Positions 34,951-44,312 of a stretch of 64,000 nucleotides of DNA are shown here, one piece after another. The stretch covers positions 186,001 through 250,000 of the forward strand of contig AVDB01000005.1 in the NCBI GenBank assembly GCA_000472185.1, read 5' to 3'. The notes under the pieces are model-generated. The model was not told where the DNA came from, searched no databases, and worked only from the letters and a program-made list of their open reading frames with translations. Source of the DNA: Rhodobacteraceae bacterium HIMB11. Its GTDB lineage: Bacteria; Pseudomonadota; Alphaproteobacteria; Rhodobacterales; Rhodobacteraceae. Made by a program: the position numbers and the translations under genes. Position 1 is the stretch's first letter, and each line of letters begins with the position of its first letter.

Positions 34951-35925
34951 ATGGCAAAAACAGTAATTATCGAAGAGTTTGGCGGATCAGACCAATTAAA
35001 GGTTGTTGATCGTGATGTGGGCGAACCCAAAGCGGGTGAGGTGCGCATCGCACATCGTGCAGTTGGCCTAAACTTCATCGATGTCTATCAACGTACGGGC
35101 CTTTATCCATTAGAGTTGCCAACGGCACTTGGTATGGAAGCATCGGGTGTTATCGAGGCGGTTGGCGAAGGTGTCACACATTTGAAAGTGGGTGATCGCG
35201 CTGCATATGCCGCCATGCCACCCGGTTCCTATTGCGAGGCGCGTGTAATGCCCGCAGCGCAGGTTTGCCCTTTGCCTGATGGTGTCAGCTTCGAAGAAGG
35301 CGCGGCCATGATGCTGAAAGGGTTGACGGTTCAATATCTGTTCCATCGTACCACGCCAATCAAAGCGGGGGATACAGTCTTGTTCCATGCGGCTGCAGGT
35401 GGTGTTGGTTTGATCGCATGCCAATGGGCGCGCTCTGAAGGCATCAATCTGATCGGAACTGCGGGCACGGATGAAAAATGTGCGCTGGCGCTGGAACACG
35501 GCGCAAACCATTGCATCAACTATAATGATCATGATTTCACAGCCAAACTCCGCGAATTAACAGATGGAAAAGGTGTGGATGTCGTTATGGATGCCGTTGG
35601 TGCCTCAACATTCGAGGGGTCGCTTGACTCACTAAAACCACTCGGCATGATGATCAGTTTCGGAAATGCGTCTGGCCCAGTACCGCCGTTTAATATTGGT
35701 TTGCTGGGTCCAAAAGGATCGTTAAAGATCACGCGACCAACATTGTTCACGCATATCGCCGATCACGCAACCTGTCAGGATATGGCGGCACAATTGTTTG
35801 CCAAGGTGCAAGCAGGTGACGTGAAAATTCGGATTGATCAGACACATGCACTGGACGACATCCGTGCCGCCCATGACGCGTTAGAGGCGCGTAAAACCAC
35901 TGGGTCGACAATCCTGACCGTCTAA
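34951..35925 (+). CDS. Quinone oxidoreductase, QorA-like (MDR family)
   Basis: A 324-residue zinc-free reductase, distinct from its neighbour: FIDVYQRTGLYPLELPTALG at the N-terminal domain and the AAAGGVGLIACQWA dinucleotide motif match the NADPH:quinone reductase (QorA) group. It lies 11 bases after the PIG3-like gene, so two related reductases and COQ9 are in one operon. Ends 3 bases before the stop of a convergent gene. Confidence 0.9.
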   Translation: MAKTVIIEEFGGSDQLKVVDRDVGEPKAGEVRIAHRAVGLNFIDVYQRTGLYPLELPTALGMEASGVIEAVGEGVTHLKVGDRAAYAAMPPGSYCEARVMPAAQVCPLPDGVSFEEGAAMMLKGLTVQYLFHRTTPIKAGDTVLFHAAAGGVGLIACQWARSEGINLIGTAGTDEKCALALEHGANHCINYNDHDFTAKLRELTDGKGVDVVMDAVGASTFEGSLDSLKPLGMMISFGNASGPVPPFNIGLLGPKGSLKITRPTLFTHIADHATCQDMAAQLFAKVQAGDVKIRIDQTHALDDIRAAHDALEARKTTGSTILTV

Positions 35926-35928
35926 ATG

Positions 35929-36930
35929 TTAGGTAAACGTACCTGCCACGCGCCCTAATAGCATAAAGGCGCGTGCAGTGCGTGTTTCTGACAATGCGGA
36001 AATCTCGGCCTCGGTTGCGGTGTCCTCGAATTTGGCAAACCCCTTGTCAAATAAACGCAAGAAGTGATGCGCGGCATCGCGAAAAACGGGATCTTTTTTC
36101 ATGCGCACATTGGTAAGCGCCAATGAAGAACGGTCTCGGATACCACCAAGGGCCGCAATTGTGCGCCCGCGTTCACCCTGCGCAAAACGCCGCCATATTT
36201 CAGGGCGTGCCATGTCAGGGCGCAAATCATCCATGTAAATCCCATCTTGGCTCAGCAGGGTCAAAACATCCTGCGCGGCCTGGATCAATTGATTTGTGTT
36301 CCGATCCGCAAGGGCGCGGCGCAATGCGGCGAACCCTGCTTCATCATTTGCATCCTCTGGGAAATGCAGCGCCTTGATGAAATCTTCGTTCTTCAGCGGC
36401 TCGGCCAAAACTTCGACGGGCGTGCCCAGTTCAAGCACAGTTTGCTGTTCCCCTTCCGCCGCTTGTGGGGCGGTAATTTCTGGCAAGGATCGCTTTGATT
36501 GCGCAAGACGAGAGGACGTGAACATCGCAATCGCCGTTTCTGTTTTTCTTTGGCTTTCCGCAATTTGATCTAGACGCTTGTTGACGTTGCCCTCACTCGC
36601 TGGGACGCCGGACATCTTGGCCTGATCGATATAGGCCTTGCGCAGGGCTTCGATTGCCACGTTCAACCGCTGACTTTCCTTTTTCATGCGGTGGGATGTG
36701 CGGATCACCATGACCGAAACCCACAGGATGCAAACCGGCATGAAAATCAACAAGATACTGGTCAGCATACCTGCCGCCAATGTCGCATTGTTCAGCAGGA
36801 CATAGGCACTGACGCCCAACCACAAAATGGCCAAGGCAATGCCAATCCATTCGATCAAAAGCGTGGGTTGTTTCTGCGTCCCCAGATAGAGGCCAGCGGG
36901 TGTTGAGTTGGTTCCTCTATCGTCGTTCAT
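35929..36930 (-). CDS. Unknown membrane protein with coiled coil
   Basis: A 333-residue protein I cannot assign. Two adjacent membrane helices (about 23-46 and 51-76) are followed by a basic, helical, probably coiled-coil stretch (about 78-140), a Pro/Glu-rich linker (about 145-185), and a helical C-terminal domain (about 190-333). Similar proteins occur in Roseobacter genomes from memory, without known function. It lies upstream-opposite to greA at 10 bases and shares that strand, so both may be one unit with greA first. Confidence 0.75.
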   Translation of the reverse strand: MNDDRGTNSTPAGLYLGTQKQPTLLIEWIGIALAILWLGVSAYVLLNNATLAAGMLTSILLIFMPVCILWVSVMVIRTSHRMKKESQRLNVAIEALRKAYIDQAKMSGVPASEGNVNKRLDQIAESQRKTETAIAMFTSSRLAQSKRSLPEITAPQAAEGEQQTVLELGTPVEVLAEPLKNEDFIKALHFPEDANDEAGFAALRRALADRNTNQLIQAAQDVLTLLSQDGIYMDDLRPDMARPEIWRRFAQGERGRTIAALGGIRDRSSLALTNVRMKKDPVFRDAAHHFLRLFDKGFAKFEDTATEAEISALSETRTARAFMLLGRVAGTFT

Positions 36931-36940
36931 CTGCGTCTAC

Positions 36941-37411
36941 TCACGCGTAAACGATATCAAGGATTTCATAGGCCTTTTCGCCACCCGGTGTGCGCACCTC
37001 AACACTGTCACCAACATCTTTGCCAATCAGTGCACGGGCAATGGGGGATTTGACGTTCAGCAACCCCTTTTCAATATCCGCTTCGTGTTCGCCCACGATC
37101 TGCCATGATTTTTCTTCGTCGGTGTCTTCGTCGACCACAGTCACGCGTGCGCCAAATTTGACGGACCCTGACAATTGAGAGGGATCAATCACTTCGGCAA
37201 GTGAAATAATGCCTTCCAATTCCTTGATGCGGCCTTCGATAAAGCTCTGTTTTTCGCGGGCCGAGTGATATTCCGCGTTTTCGGACAGATCGCCATGCTC
37301 TCGTGCCTCTGCAATCGCCTTAATAATATTCGGACGGTCTTGGCTCTTTAGCGTCTTTAGTTCTACCTCAAGTGCGGTGTGACCCGCAGGTGTCATTGGG
37401 ATCTTGTCCAT
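36941..37411 (-). CDS. greA: Transcription elongation factor GreA
   Basis: GreA rescues backtracked RNA polymerase by stimulating transcript cleavage. About 156 residues: the N-terminal coiled coil carries the acidic tip [18 protein letters not shown], and the C-terminal domain has [18 protein letters not shown]. Start at 37411 gives [11 protein letters not shown], the family's usual start; an in-frame ATG at 37456 would add an unlikely hydrophobic lead. The unknown membrane-protein gene follows on the same strand. Confidence 0.95.
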   Translation of the reverse strand: MDKIPMTPAGHTALEVELKTLKSQDRPNIIKAIAEAREHGDLSENAEYHSAREKQSFIEGRIKELEGIISLAEVIDPSQLSGSVKFGARVTVVDEDTDEEKSWQIVGEHEADIEKGLLNVKSPIARALIGKDVGDSVEVRTPGGEKAYEILDIVYA

Positions 37412-37680
37412 GTGTGTTCCGCTGTAAAATAATACCTGTTGATTGATAGTATGCACTGATATCTACGCGATCAAGCCTTTGCAACGTCTAGGGGGAAAAT
37501 GTGCAAATTAGCGTGATATCTATTCATGATTAACGCCTAGACGTAAGGGAATGTTACAAAAATTGCGATGAAGTGCCGCAAAGCAGCATTTGGACGACGC
37601 GTTTTGATTGACGCACCCCTGATCGGCAGGGTAACCCATTCCTCAACGAAATTTCTGCGACCCGAGGAGGAGGAGCGCCG

Positions 37681-39333
37681 ATGTCTGAATTTGAACGCGA
37701 GGCAATGGAATGTGACGTTGTAATTGTTGGTGCTGGACCTGCGGGTTTGTCAGCGGCAATTCGACTAAAACAACTTGATGCTGATCTAAATGTCGTTGTC
37801 CTTGAAAAGGGCTCAGAGGTTGGCGCGCATATCCTCTCTGGTGCTGTTTTGGATCCATCTGGTTTGTCGCGTTTGATCCCAGATTGGAAAGAAAAGGGCG
37901 CACCGCTGAATGTACCTGTGAAAGAAGACAACTTCTATGTCTTGGGTGAGGCTGGGCAAATTCGTTTGCCAAATGCAATGATGCCACCACTGATGAACAA
38001 CCATGGCAATTATATCGTGTCGATGGGGAATGTGTGCCGCTGGATGGCGGAGCAAGCCGAAGCCATGGGTGTTGAAATTTTCCCAGGCATGGCATGTTCA
38101 GAAATCGTTTATGGCGATAATGGTGAAGTGAAGGGCGTTGTTGCAGGTGAATTTGGCAAGAACCCTGATGGTACGCCGTCAGACGCCTATGAACCAGGCA
38201 TGGAATTGCACGGTAAATATGTCTGCTTTTCCGAGGGTGCGCGTGGTTCACTTTCTAAAGAAGTCATTGCGAAATATGACCTAGATGCAGACTGTGACGT
38301 GCCAAAATTTGGCATTGGCATGAAAGAGATCTGGGAAGTAAAACCAGAAAACCACAACGAAGGCGAAGTGACCCACACAATGGGTTGGCCGTTGGGTTGG
38401 AAAAATTCGGGTGGTTCATTTGTCTATCACTTGGACAATAACCAAGTTTACGTCGGCTATATCGTCGATCTGAACTACAAAAACCCGCACCTGTTCCCCT
38501 ATATGGAATTCCAGCGTTTCAAGCATCACCCAAAGATTGCGAAATTGTTGGAAGGTGGCAAGCGTGTTGCCTATGGCGCACGTGTCGTGACCAAGGGTGG
38601 TTTTCAATCTATTCCACAAACCGCATTCCCGGGTGGGGCACTGCTTGGCTGTTCAGCGGGACTTGTGAACTTACCGCGGATCAAGGGCAATCACAATGCC
38701 ATGCATTCGGGCATTGAGGCCGCAGAAGCAGCCTATGCCGCAATCCAAGCGGGTCGCGAAGGCGACACACTTGAGGCCTATGACGCAGCACTGCGCGCAG
38801 GACCTGTCGGCAAGGACCTAAAAACCGTACGCAATGTTGCGCCACTAAACGGCAAATTAGGCCCGCTTGGCGGTCTAACCCTTGGCGGGTTTGACATGTG
38901 GTTCCAAAGCGCGTTCAAATTCTCGCTCTTTGGGACTGTGAAGCACGGTAAAAACGATGCACAGTCAACCGAACCAGCGGATAAGCACGCGCCAATCGAG
39001 TATCCAAAGCCAGATAGTGTTTTGTCATTCGATCGTTTGACCAACGTGTCATTTTCGATGACTAACCACGAAGAAAGCCAGCCTGCGCATTTGCAGCTAT
39101 CTGATGTGAATATCCCAATTTCAGTGAACCTTCCCAAATACGCAGAACCCGCCCAGCGGTACTGCCCAGCGGGTGTTTACGAAGTGGTCGAGGAAGAGGG
39201 CCAAGATCCACGGTTTGTTGTGAACTTCCAAAACTGCGTTCACTGCAAAACGTGCGATATCAAGGACCCAAGTCAGAATATCACATGGGTAACGCCACAG
39301 GGTGGTGACGGACCAAACTATCCAAACATGTAA
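37681..39333 (+). CDS. Electron transfer flavoprotein-ubiquinone oxidoreductase
   Basis: This inner-membrane-associated flavoprotein passes electrons from ETF (fatty-acid and amino-acid oxidation) to ubiquinone. FAD motif VVIVGAGPAGLSAAIRL near residue 12, the ubiquinone/membrane region around GGFQSIPQTAFPGGALLGCSAG, and a C-terminal 4Fe-4S site with CPAGVYE and NCVHCKTCDIKDP. 550 residues, normal. Strong GAGGAGGAG site before ATG. No ETF subunits are nearby. Confidence 0.95.
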   Translation: MSEFEREAMECDVVIVGAGPAGLSAAIRLKQLDADLNVVVLEKGSEVGAHILSGAVLDPSGLSRLIPDWKEKGAPLNVPVKEDNFYVLGEAGQIRLPNAMMPPLMNNHGNYIVSMGNVCRWMAEQAEAMGVEIFPGMACSEIVYGDNGEVKGVVAGEFGKNPDGTPSDAYEPGMELHGKYVCFSEGARGSLSKEVIAKYDLDADCDVPKFGIGMKEIWEVKPENHNEGEVTHTMGWPLGWKNSGGSFVYHLDNNQVYVGYIVDLNYKNPHLFPYMEFQRFKHHPKIAKLLEGGKRVAYGARVVTKGGFQSIPQTAFPGGALLGCSAGLVNLPRIKGNHNAMHSGIEAAEAAYAAIQAGREGDTLEAYDAALRAGPVGKDLKTVRNVAPLNGKLGPLGGLTLGGFDMWFQSAFKFSLFGTVKHGKNDAQSTEPADKHAPIEYPKPDSVLSFDRLTNVSFSMTNHEESQPAHLQLSDVNIPISVNLPKYAEPAQRYCPAGVYEVVEEEGQDPRFVVNFQNCVHCKTCDIKDPSQNITWVTPQGGDGPNYPNM

Positions 39334-39365
39334 TCTGTCATTCACAGGTTTCATCGGCAAAAATC

Positions 39366-39398
39366 ACGCGGGACCATGTTTATTCATGTGTCCCGCGT
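39366..39398 (+). terminator. Strong hairpin after ETF-QO gene
   Basis: ACGCGGGAC-CATG, loop TTTATT, CATG-T-GTCCCGCGT: 13 pairs with one bulged T, 33 bases after the stop. The following stretch is only moderately T-rich (TGTCATTTGTAATTTC), so termination is likely but not textbook. Confidence 0.7.
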
Positions 39399-39455
39399 TG
39401 TCATTTGTAATTTCTACGCTTAGCTTTACATTAACGAAAACCGAGGGATAAGCAG

Positions 39456-41153
39456 TTGCAACGCATTTTCGGACTATCATTGGCATTTCTGTCTGCGCTG
39501 ACTGGATCGGGCGCATCTTCGGATGCTTCGGGGCCATATTTGGCGGCGCAAAGCGCGATGCGGGCAAACGATTTCGCGCTTGCCACACAATACCAATCGC
39601 GTGTTTTGACGATGGATCGCGACAACGATGCGACTATGCGGGATTTGTTGTTTTCCTACGTTGCTTTGGGACGTTTGCGCGATGCGATCCCCGTTGCGAA
39701 TTTGTATTCTGAGCGTGGGGCACACGATTTTGTCACCAACTTAATCGTATTGCTTGGCCTGATTGAGGATGAAGATTTTGCAGGTCTGACCGCAGCACTT
39801 GAAAACGAAGATGAGTTTGCTCTGAACCCGTTTATCCGCGAGGTTGTCATGGCCTGGGCAGAACATGGACAGGGAAATGCCAAAGCGGCGCAGCGCATCA
39901 TTGATGATATTTCGGGCCGTCCAGGATTTGAAACATTCGCGGCCTTTCATCGTGCGATGATGTATCTGGCAGATGGAAAAAACGAAGATGCCTTGGCGGT
40001 TTTGGACGGATTTAACAATACTGCAGGCATTCTAACAGACCGCGCCCTTTTGATTAAAACGGCGTTGTTGCAGCGGATGGGGCAGTCAGAGCAGGCACGC
40101 GCATTTTTTGATACGAAGTTCTCCGTTGGCAGTTCACCAGAAAGTGCCGCGATCCTAAGAAATTTGGACCGTAACGAACCCATCGTTTCGGGTTTGCCCC
40201 GCACTGTTTCGCAGGCGATGTCTGAAATATTCTTCACGCTGGCTTTGTTCATCCAAGAGCAGGTCGATCCAAGTGCGACATTGGTCTACGCACGCATTGC
40301 CGAGGCGTTGAACCCGCAATCAGCCGAGATTAAGTTGTTTGTGGCAGACGTTCTTGAGGAATTGGATCAGTATAATTTGGCCCTGCGTGTTTACCAAAAG
40401 ATTGAAACCGAAGACCCCAAATACTATACGTCCCAGATTGCCAAGGCAGGTGCGATGCGCCGATCAGACCGTGTTGATGATGGCATTGATGTGCTTAACA
40501 ATTTGGCCTCGGCTTATCCTGATGTCCCCGTCGCGCATGCAACACTGGGCGATTTTTTGCGTCGCCAAGAACGCTATGATGAAGCATTACCGGCCTATAA
40601 TGCCGCAATTTCCATGTATGAGGCGCAAAACAACGTGCGTTGGCAATTGTACTATGCCCGTGGGATCACCCACGAACGCCTGAAAACATGGCCGAACGCG
40701 GATCAGGATTTTCGCAGTGCCCTTGCACTCAACCCTGATCAAGCAAGTGTGTTAAACTATCTTGGATATTCATTGATTGAACGCGGTGAAAAGCTGGATG
40801 AAGCGATGGAAATGATCACCAAAGCGGTCGAGATCGAGCCGAACTCTGGCTATATCGTTGACAGTTTGGGGTGGGGTAAATTCCGACTTGGTCAATATGA
40901 AGACGCGGTCCCTGACCTAGAACGTGCCGCGGAATTGATGGCAACTGATCCGATTGTGAACGATCATTTGGGGGATGCATATTGGGCGGTTGGCCGTAAA
41001 AACGAAGCGCGCTTTCAATGGCGTCGTGCCCTATCATTCAATCCCGAAGAGATTGAGGAAACCCGCATTCTACGCAAATTAGAGGTTGGGCTTGATCAGG
41101 TGCTAAGCGAAGAAGGAAAGCCTGCGCTATATGTCGACACGCAAGACAATTAA
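39456..41153 (+). CDS. Exported tetratricopeptide-repeat protein
   Basis: A 565-residue protein with a hydrophobic N-terminal signal (MQRIFGLSLAFLSALTGSGA) and tandem TPR-type helices throughout, clearest in the C-terminal half (for example NYLGYSLIERGEKLDEAMEM and SGYIVDSLGWGKFRLGQYEDA). TPRs are protein-protein scaffolds; the partner is unknown, and outer-membrane or periplasmic assembly roles are possible. TTG start at 39456 with GAGGG eight bases upstream. Overlaps ispE by 23 bases. Confidence 0.87.
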   Translation: MQRIFGLSLAFLSALTGSGASSDASGPYLAAQSAMRANDFALATQYQSRVLTMDRDNDATMRDLLFSYVALGRLRDAIPVANLYSERGAHDFVTNLIVLLGLIEDEDFAGLTAALENEDEFALNPFIREVVMAWAEHGQGNAKAAQRIIDDISGRPGFETFAAFHRAMMYLADGKNEDALAVLDGFNNTAGILTDRALLIKTALLQRMGQSEQARAFFDTKFSVGSSPESAAILRNLDRNEPIVSGLPRTVSQAMSEIFFTLALFIQEQVDPSATLVYARIAEALNPQSAEIKLFVADVLEELDQYNLALRVYQKIETEDPKYYTSQIAKAGAMRRSDRVDDGIDVLNNLASAYPDVPVAHATLGDFLRRQERYDEALPAYNAAISMYEAQNNVRWQLYYARGITHERLKTWPNADQDFRSALALNPDQASVLNYLGYSLIERGEKLDEAMEMITKAVEIEPNSGYIVDSLGWGKFRLGQYEDAVPDLERAAELMATDPIVNDHLGDAYWAVGRKNEARFQWRRALSFNPEEIEETRILRKLEVGLDQVLSEEGKPALYVDTQDN

Positions 41154-41979
41154 AGTCACCGCACATGCGAAAGTGAACCTAACATTGCATGTGGTTGGGC
41201 AGCGCGACAATGGGTATCATGAATTGCAATCGCTGGTTTGTTTGACAGAATTTGGCGATCAAATTCACCTGTTGCCCGCTGCTGACTTTTCATTTCAGGT
41301 CATCGGCCCATATGCTGCGGGTATACCTGTGGATGAGAGTAATTTGGTTGTTCAGGCCGCCAAATTGATGGCGCAAAAACATTCCAAATCGCTTGATTGT
41401 CAAATCATACTGGAAAAGAACCTTCCGATGGCATCGGGGATTGGTGGGGGGTCCAGTGATGCGGCGGCAGTTATGAGGGCACTCAGCCAATATTGGTCTG
41501 TTTCATTGCCGAATGTGGATGAATTAATGGCCCTTGGGGCGGATATTCCTGTTTGCATGACTAAGGGTTTGACCCTGATGGAGGGCGCGGGTGAGGATGT
41601 TACGAAATTGTCGACTGCTCCGAATTGGGGGTTGGTATTGGTTAATCCTAATGTTGGCGTTTCTACGCCTGCTGTTTTCAATGCGCTGGATTCTAAACAA
41701 AATCTGCCAATGAAGGATGTGGCAGGAAATTGTATTGATATTGCATGGCTTGGTGATCAGCGAAATGATTTGGAACCACCCGCCATGGCAATGGTCCCAG
41801 AGGTTGCAACTGTAGTTGATGCAATTTCCGCAGCTCCGCAGTGTCAGGTGGCCAGAATGTCGGGATCAGGTGCCACATGTTTCGGTCTTTTCACGGATAT
41901 CAAGCATGCAGATGAGGCAGCAAGCCACTTGCAAAAGGTCCATCCAAATTGGTGGGTTGTCGCCACAAAACTGGTTTAG
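41131..41979 (+). CDS. ispE: 4-diphosphocytidyl-2-C-methylerythritol kinase
   Basis: IspE phosphorylates CDP-methylerythritol in the MEP isoprenoid pathway. The 282-residue GHMP-kinase protein has AHAKVNLTLHVVGQRDNGYH at the N terminus, the ATP loop PMASGIGGGSSDAAA near residue 95, and the C-terminal MSGSGATCFG. It overlaps the TPR gene, and its stop shares TTAG with the convergent polyprenyl synthase, a later user of isoprenoid units. Confidence 0.95.
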   Translation: MSTRKTIKVTAHAKVNLTLHVVGQRDNGYHELQSLVCLTEFGDQIHLLPAADFSFQVIGPYAAGIPVDESNLVVQAAKLMAQKHSKSLDCQIILEKNLPMASGIGGGSSDAAAVMRALSQYWSVSLPNVDELMALGADIPVCMTKGLTLMEGAGEDVTKLSTAPNWGLVLVNPNVGVSTPAVFNALDSKQNLPMKDVAGNCIDIAWLGDQRNDLEPPAMAMVPEVATVVDAISAAPQCQVARMSGSGATCFGLFTDIKHADEAASHLQKVHPNWWVVATKLV

Positions 41980-42977
41980 GACAAGCGCGACACCACGTAG
42001 ACTGCCAAATCCTGTAGGATTGTTTTCAATTCACTATCAGGCAACACAGATAGGCTCTGCTGTGCTTTGTTCGACCAATCCAAGGCATCTTTGCGTGTCG
42101 CTTCAATCGCGCCCGTAGTGTGCATCAAATTGATGGCATGTTCTAAATCGCCCTCTCCTTGATCGCCTTTTGCGATTGTGCGGGTCCAGAACACGCGATC
42201 ATGTTCACCCCCTGCCGCAATCGCCTTGATCAACGGTAGGGTCAATTTGCGTTCGCGGAAATCATCACCGACGTTTTTGCCAATTGATTTCGCATCACCC
42301 ACCACATCCAAAAGGTCATCCGCAATCTGAAAGGCAATTCCCAATGCATCGCCATAATCATAAAGGGCCTGACAAATATCCTCGTCCGCTGCGGAAATAA
42401 TGCCACCCACTTGTGTTGCTGCTGAAAACAGGGCGGCTGTCTTACCACGGACCACTTGTAAATAGGTCTCTTCTGTTGTGTTCACGTCTTGTGCTGCGGT
42501 CAGTTGAAGAACTTCACCCTCTGCAATCGTGGCAGAGGCATTCGCTAGCACGTCCAAAACGCGCAGCGATCCCGTTTCTACCATCAATTGGAATGAGCGA
42601 GAGAATAAATAGTCGCCGACCAATACAGATGATTTGTTATCCCACAATAGGTTCGCAGTTGGGCGACCACGTCGTTGACCACTTTCATCAACCACATCAT
42701 CATGCAGCAAAGTTGCGGTGTGAATAAATTCAACCGTTGCGGCCAAACGAATGTGATGATCGCCTTGATATCCACACAAATGCGCCGCAGCCAAAGTCAG
42801 CATCGGACGCAAACGTTTGCCCCCCGCATTCACGAGATGCGCTGTCACTTCGGGTATCCGAGGTGCGTGTTCCGATGCCATGCGTTTTTGGATCAGCGTA
42901 TTCACCGCATCCATATCATCCGCCAAAATCCGAGCAAGCGCGTCATGCGGTTTGTTTTGCTCTTTATCTAGGGCCAT
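41976..42977 (-). CDS. Long-chain polyprenyl diphosphate synthase
   Basis: Makes the all-trans isoprenoid side chain of ubiquinone. The 333-residue protein has both Asp-rich motifs: LLHDDVVDESGQRRG (first) and QIADDLLDVVGD (second), plus GGKRLRPML. Chain length (octaprenyl or decaprenyl) cannot be fixed; Rhodobacterales usually have ubiquinone-10. Divergent from the DUF2007 gene with only a 50-base gap. Confidence 0.93.
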   Translation of the reverse strand: MALDKEQNKPHDALARILADDMDAVNTLIQKRMASEHAPRIPEVTAHLVNAGGKRLRPMLTLAAAHLCGYQGDHHIRLAATVEFIHTATLLHDDVVDESGQRRGRPTANLLWDNKSSVLVGDYLFSRSFQLMVETGSLRVLDVLANASATIAEGEVLQLTAAQDVNTTEETYLQVVRGKTAALFSAATQVGGIISAADEDICQALYDYGDALGIAFQIADDLLDVVGDAKSIGKNVGDDFRERKLTLPLIKAIAAGGEHDRVFWTRTIAKGDQGEGDLEHAINLMHTTGAIEATRKDALDWSNKAQQSLSVLPDSELKTILQDLAVYVVSRLS

Positions 42978-43027
42978 GCGGCACTCCTATTTCTTCACAT
43001 TTCGTGTGCGGTCCATATATTGGATAT

Positions 43028-43249
43028 ATGAAAGAGCTTTTGCGCACCAATGATATCACACTGATTGCATTCACCAAGCACATGTTGAGTGAGGTTGATA
43101 TAGCCGTCTTTGAACTGGACGTAAATATGAGTGTTTTGGAAGGTTCGATTGGTATTCTACCCCAGCGTTTGATGGTGATTGATCAGGAATATGAAATTGC
43201 CTACGACACGATGATCGAAAATGGGATTGAGGCGCAATTTCTGACATGA
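43028..43249 (+). CDS. DUF2007 domain protein
   Basis: A 73-residue protein: MKELLRTNDITLIAFTKHML, then ELDVNMSVLEGSIGILPQRLMV. This is the small DUF2007 (putative signal-transducing, ferredoxin-like) family, function unknown. ATG 43028 is the natural start; ATGA at its end is shared with the next gene. Frames reaching further upstream run into the divergent neighbour and are not coding. Confidence 0.85.
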   Translation: MKELLRTNDITLIAFTKHMLSEVDIAVFELDVNMSVLEGSIGILPQRLMVIDQEYEIAYDTMIENGIEAQFLT

Positions 43250-44007
43250 TGGATGACGTTACGGTTGATGATTTTCTGTCGGGCGCGATCAAGGTCGCGC
43301 AGCCAAAATCAGGATATCGCGCGGGAATTGATCCAATCCTTCTTGCGGCCAGCATCCCTGCCAAATCCGGCCAAACGGTTTTGGAATTGGGTTGCGGTGT
43401 GGGAACCGCATCCCTTGCGCTTGCGCATCGCGTGACACACCTAAATATCACCGGGGTTGAGGTTCAGGAGCGATATGCCGAATTGGCGCGACACAACGCC
43501 GACCTGAATAATCTGCCCCTGTCTGTGGTGTGCGCCGATTTGGGCGCCTCGCCAAGCGAAATCCGTGATCAACAGTTTGACCATGTGTTTGCCAATCCCC
43601 CATATTTTGATCGCAGCTCTAGCACTCGGTCAGGTGATCATGGTCGCGATCGTGCAATGGGTGAAAGTGACGAATTGGGCATCTGGCTTAGCGTGGCCGC
43701 AAAACGGGTGAAACCAAAAGGGTATGCGCACTTTATTTTCCGCACGGAACGCATGGACGAATTCTTGCGACTCCTGCCCGATTCCCTCGGCAGTCGGGTG
43801 ATTACACCGATTGTCCCCAGACCGGGACGTGAAAGCACATTGTTCATGGCGCATGCGCGGAAAAACGGACGGGCCGCATTCCGCCTCGAATCGCCTTTGA
43901 TCCTGCATACAGGAGAATTTCATCAACAAGATGGTGAAGATTATTCACAAAAAATATCAAAAATTTTGCGGGATGGGGATGCGTTAACCGATTGGTTTCG
44001 CGAATAA
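43246..44007 (+). CDS. SAM-dependent methyltransferase, TrmN6-like
   Basis: A 253-residue Rossmann-fold methyltransferase with the SAM motif VLELGCGVGTASLALAHRV (about residue 47) and FANPPYFDRSS (about 112), the NPPY signature of N6-adenine or glutamine methylases. The layout matches the tRNA1(Val) A37 N6-methyltransferase (YfiC/TrmN6) family. Coupled to the DUF2007 gene by ATGA. Confidence 0.88.
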   Translation: MMDDVTVDDFLSGAIKVAQPKSGYRAGIDPILLAASIPAKSGQTVLELGCGVGTASLALAHRVTHLNITGVEVQERYAELARHNADLNNLPLSVVCADLGASPSEIRDQQFDHVFANPPYFDRSSSTRSGDHGRDRAMGESDELGIWLSVAAKRVKPKGYAHFIFRTERMDEFLRLLPDSLGSRVITPIVPRPGRESTLFMAHARKNGRAAFRLESPLILHTGEFHQQDGEDYSQKISKILRDGDALTDWFRE

Positions 44008-44112
44008 CACTTCTTTAAGTAGTGAAAACTTTATTGACACAAGATGCACACGCAGCGTGACAAATTGATTTTCCTGTGCTCCACTAAGCATATAAGTAAA
44101 AGGAGACATTAG

Positions 44113-44280
44113 ATGAGTGTAAGCGCACGTGTTCGCGAATTGAAAAGAAAACATGAAACTTTGTCACAAACCGTCGAAAAGGCCCAACAATCACCGGGCA
44201 TCAGCGACATAGACATCAAATCACTCAAAAAACAAAAACTCCGACTTAAAGAAGAAATAACGCGACTTAGCTCTCGATGA
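44113..44280 (+). CDS. YdcH/DUF465 family small coiled-coil protein
   Basis: A 55-residue gene with AAAGGAGA before the ATG. The product MSVSARVRELKRKHETLSQT..., ending KKQKLRLKEEITRLSSR, is a short helical coiled coil typical of DUF465 (YdcH), with the family's conserved KKQKLRLKEEI end. Function unknown. A terminator follows 7 bases after the stop. Confidence 0.88.
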   Translation: MSVSARVRELKRKHETLSQTVEKAQQSPGISDIDIKSLKKQKLRLKEEITRLSSR

Positions 44281-44287
44281 GCTTTCA

Positions 44288-44312
44288 CCCCGCTTTAACC
44301 AAGCGGGGTTTT
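44288..44312 (+). terminator. Rho-independent terminator after DUF465 gene
   Basis: CCCCGCTT, loop TAACC, AAGCGGGG, then TTTT. It abuts the stop of the convergent DUF1045 gene. Confidence 0.85.

Noticed and set aside
44007-44113. Short hairpin CACTTCTT/AAGTAGTG as a terminator of the methyltransferase gene
   Set aside because: The stem has a mismatch, is AT-rich and lacks a clear T run; too weak to annotate.
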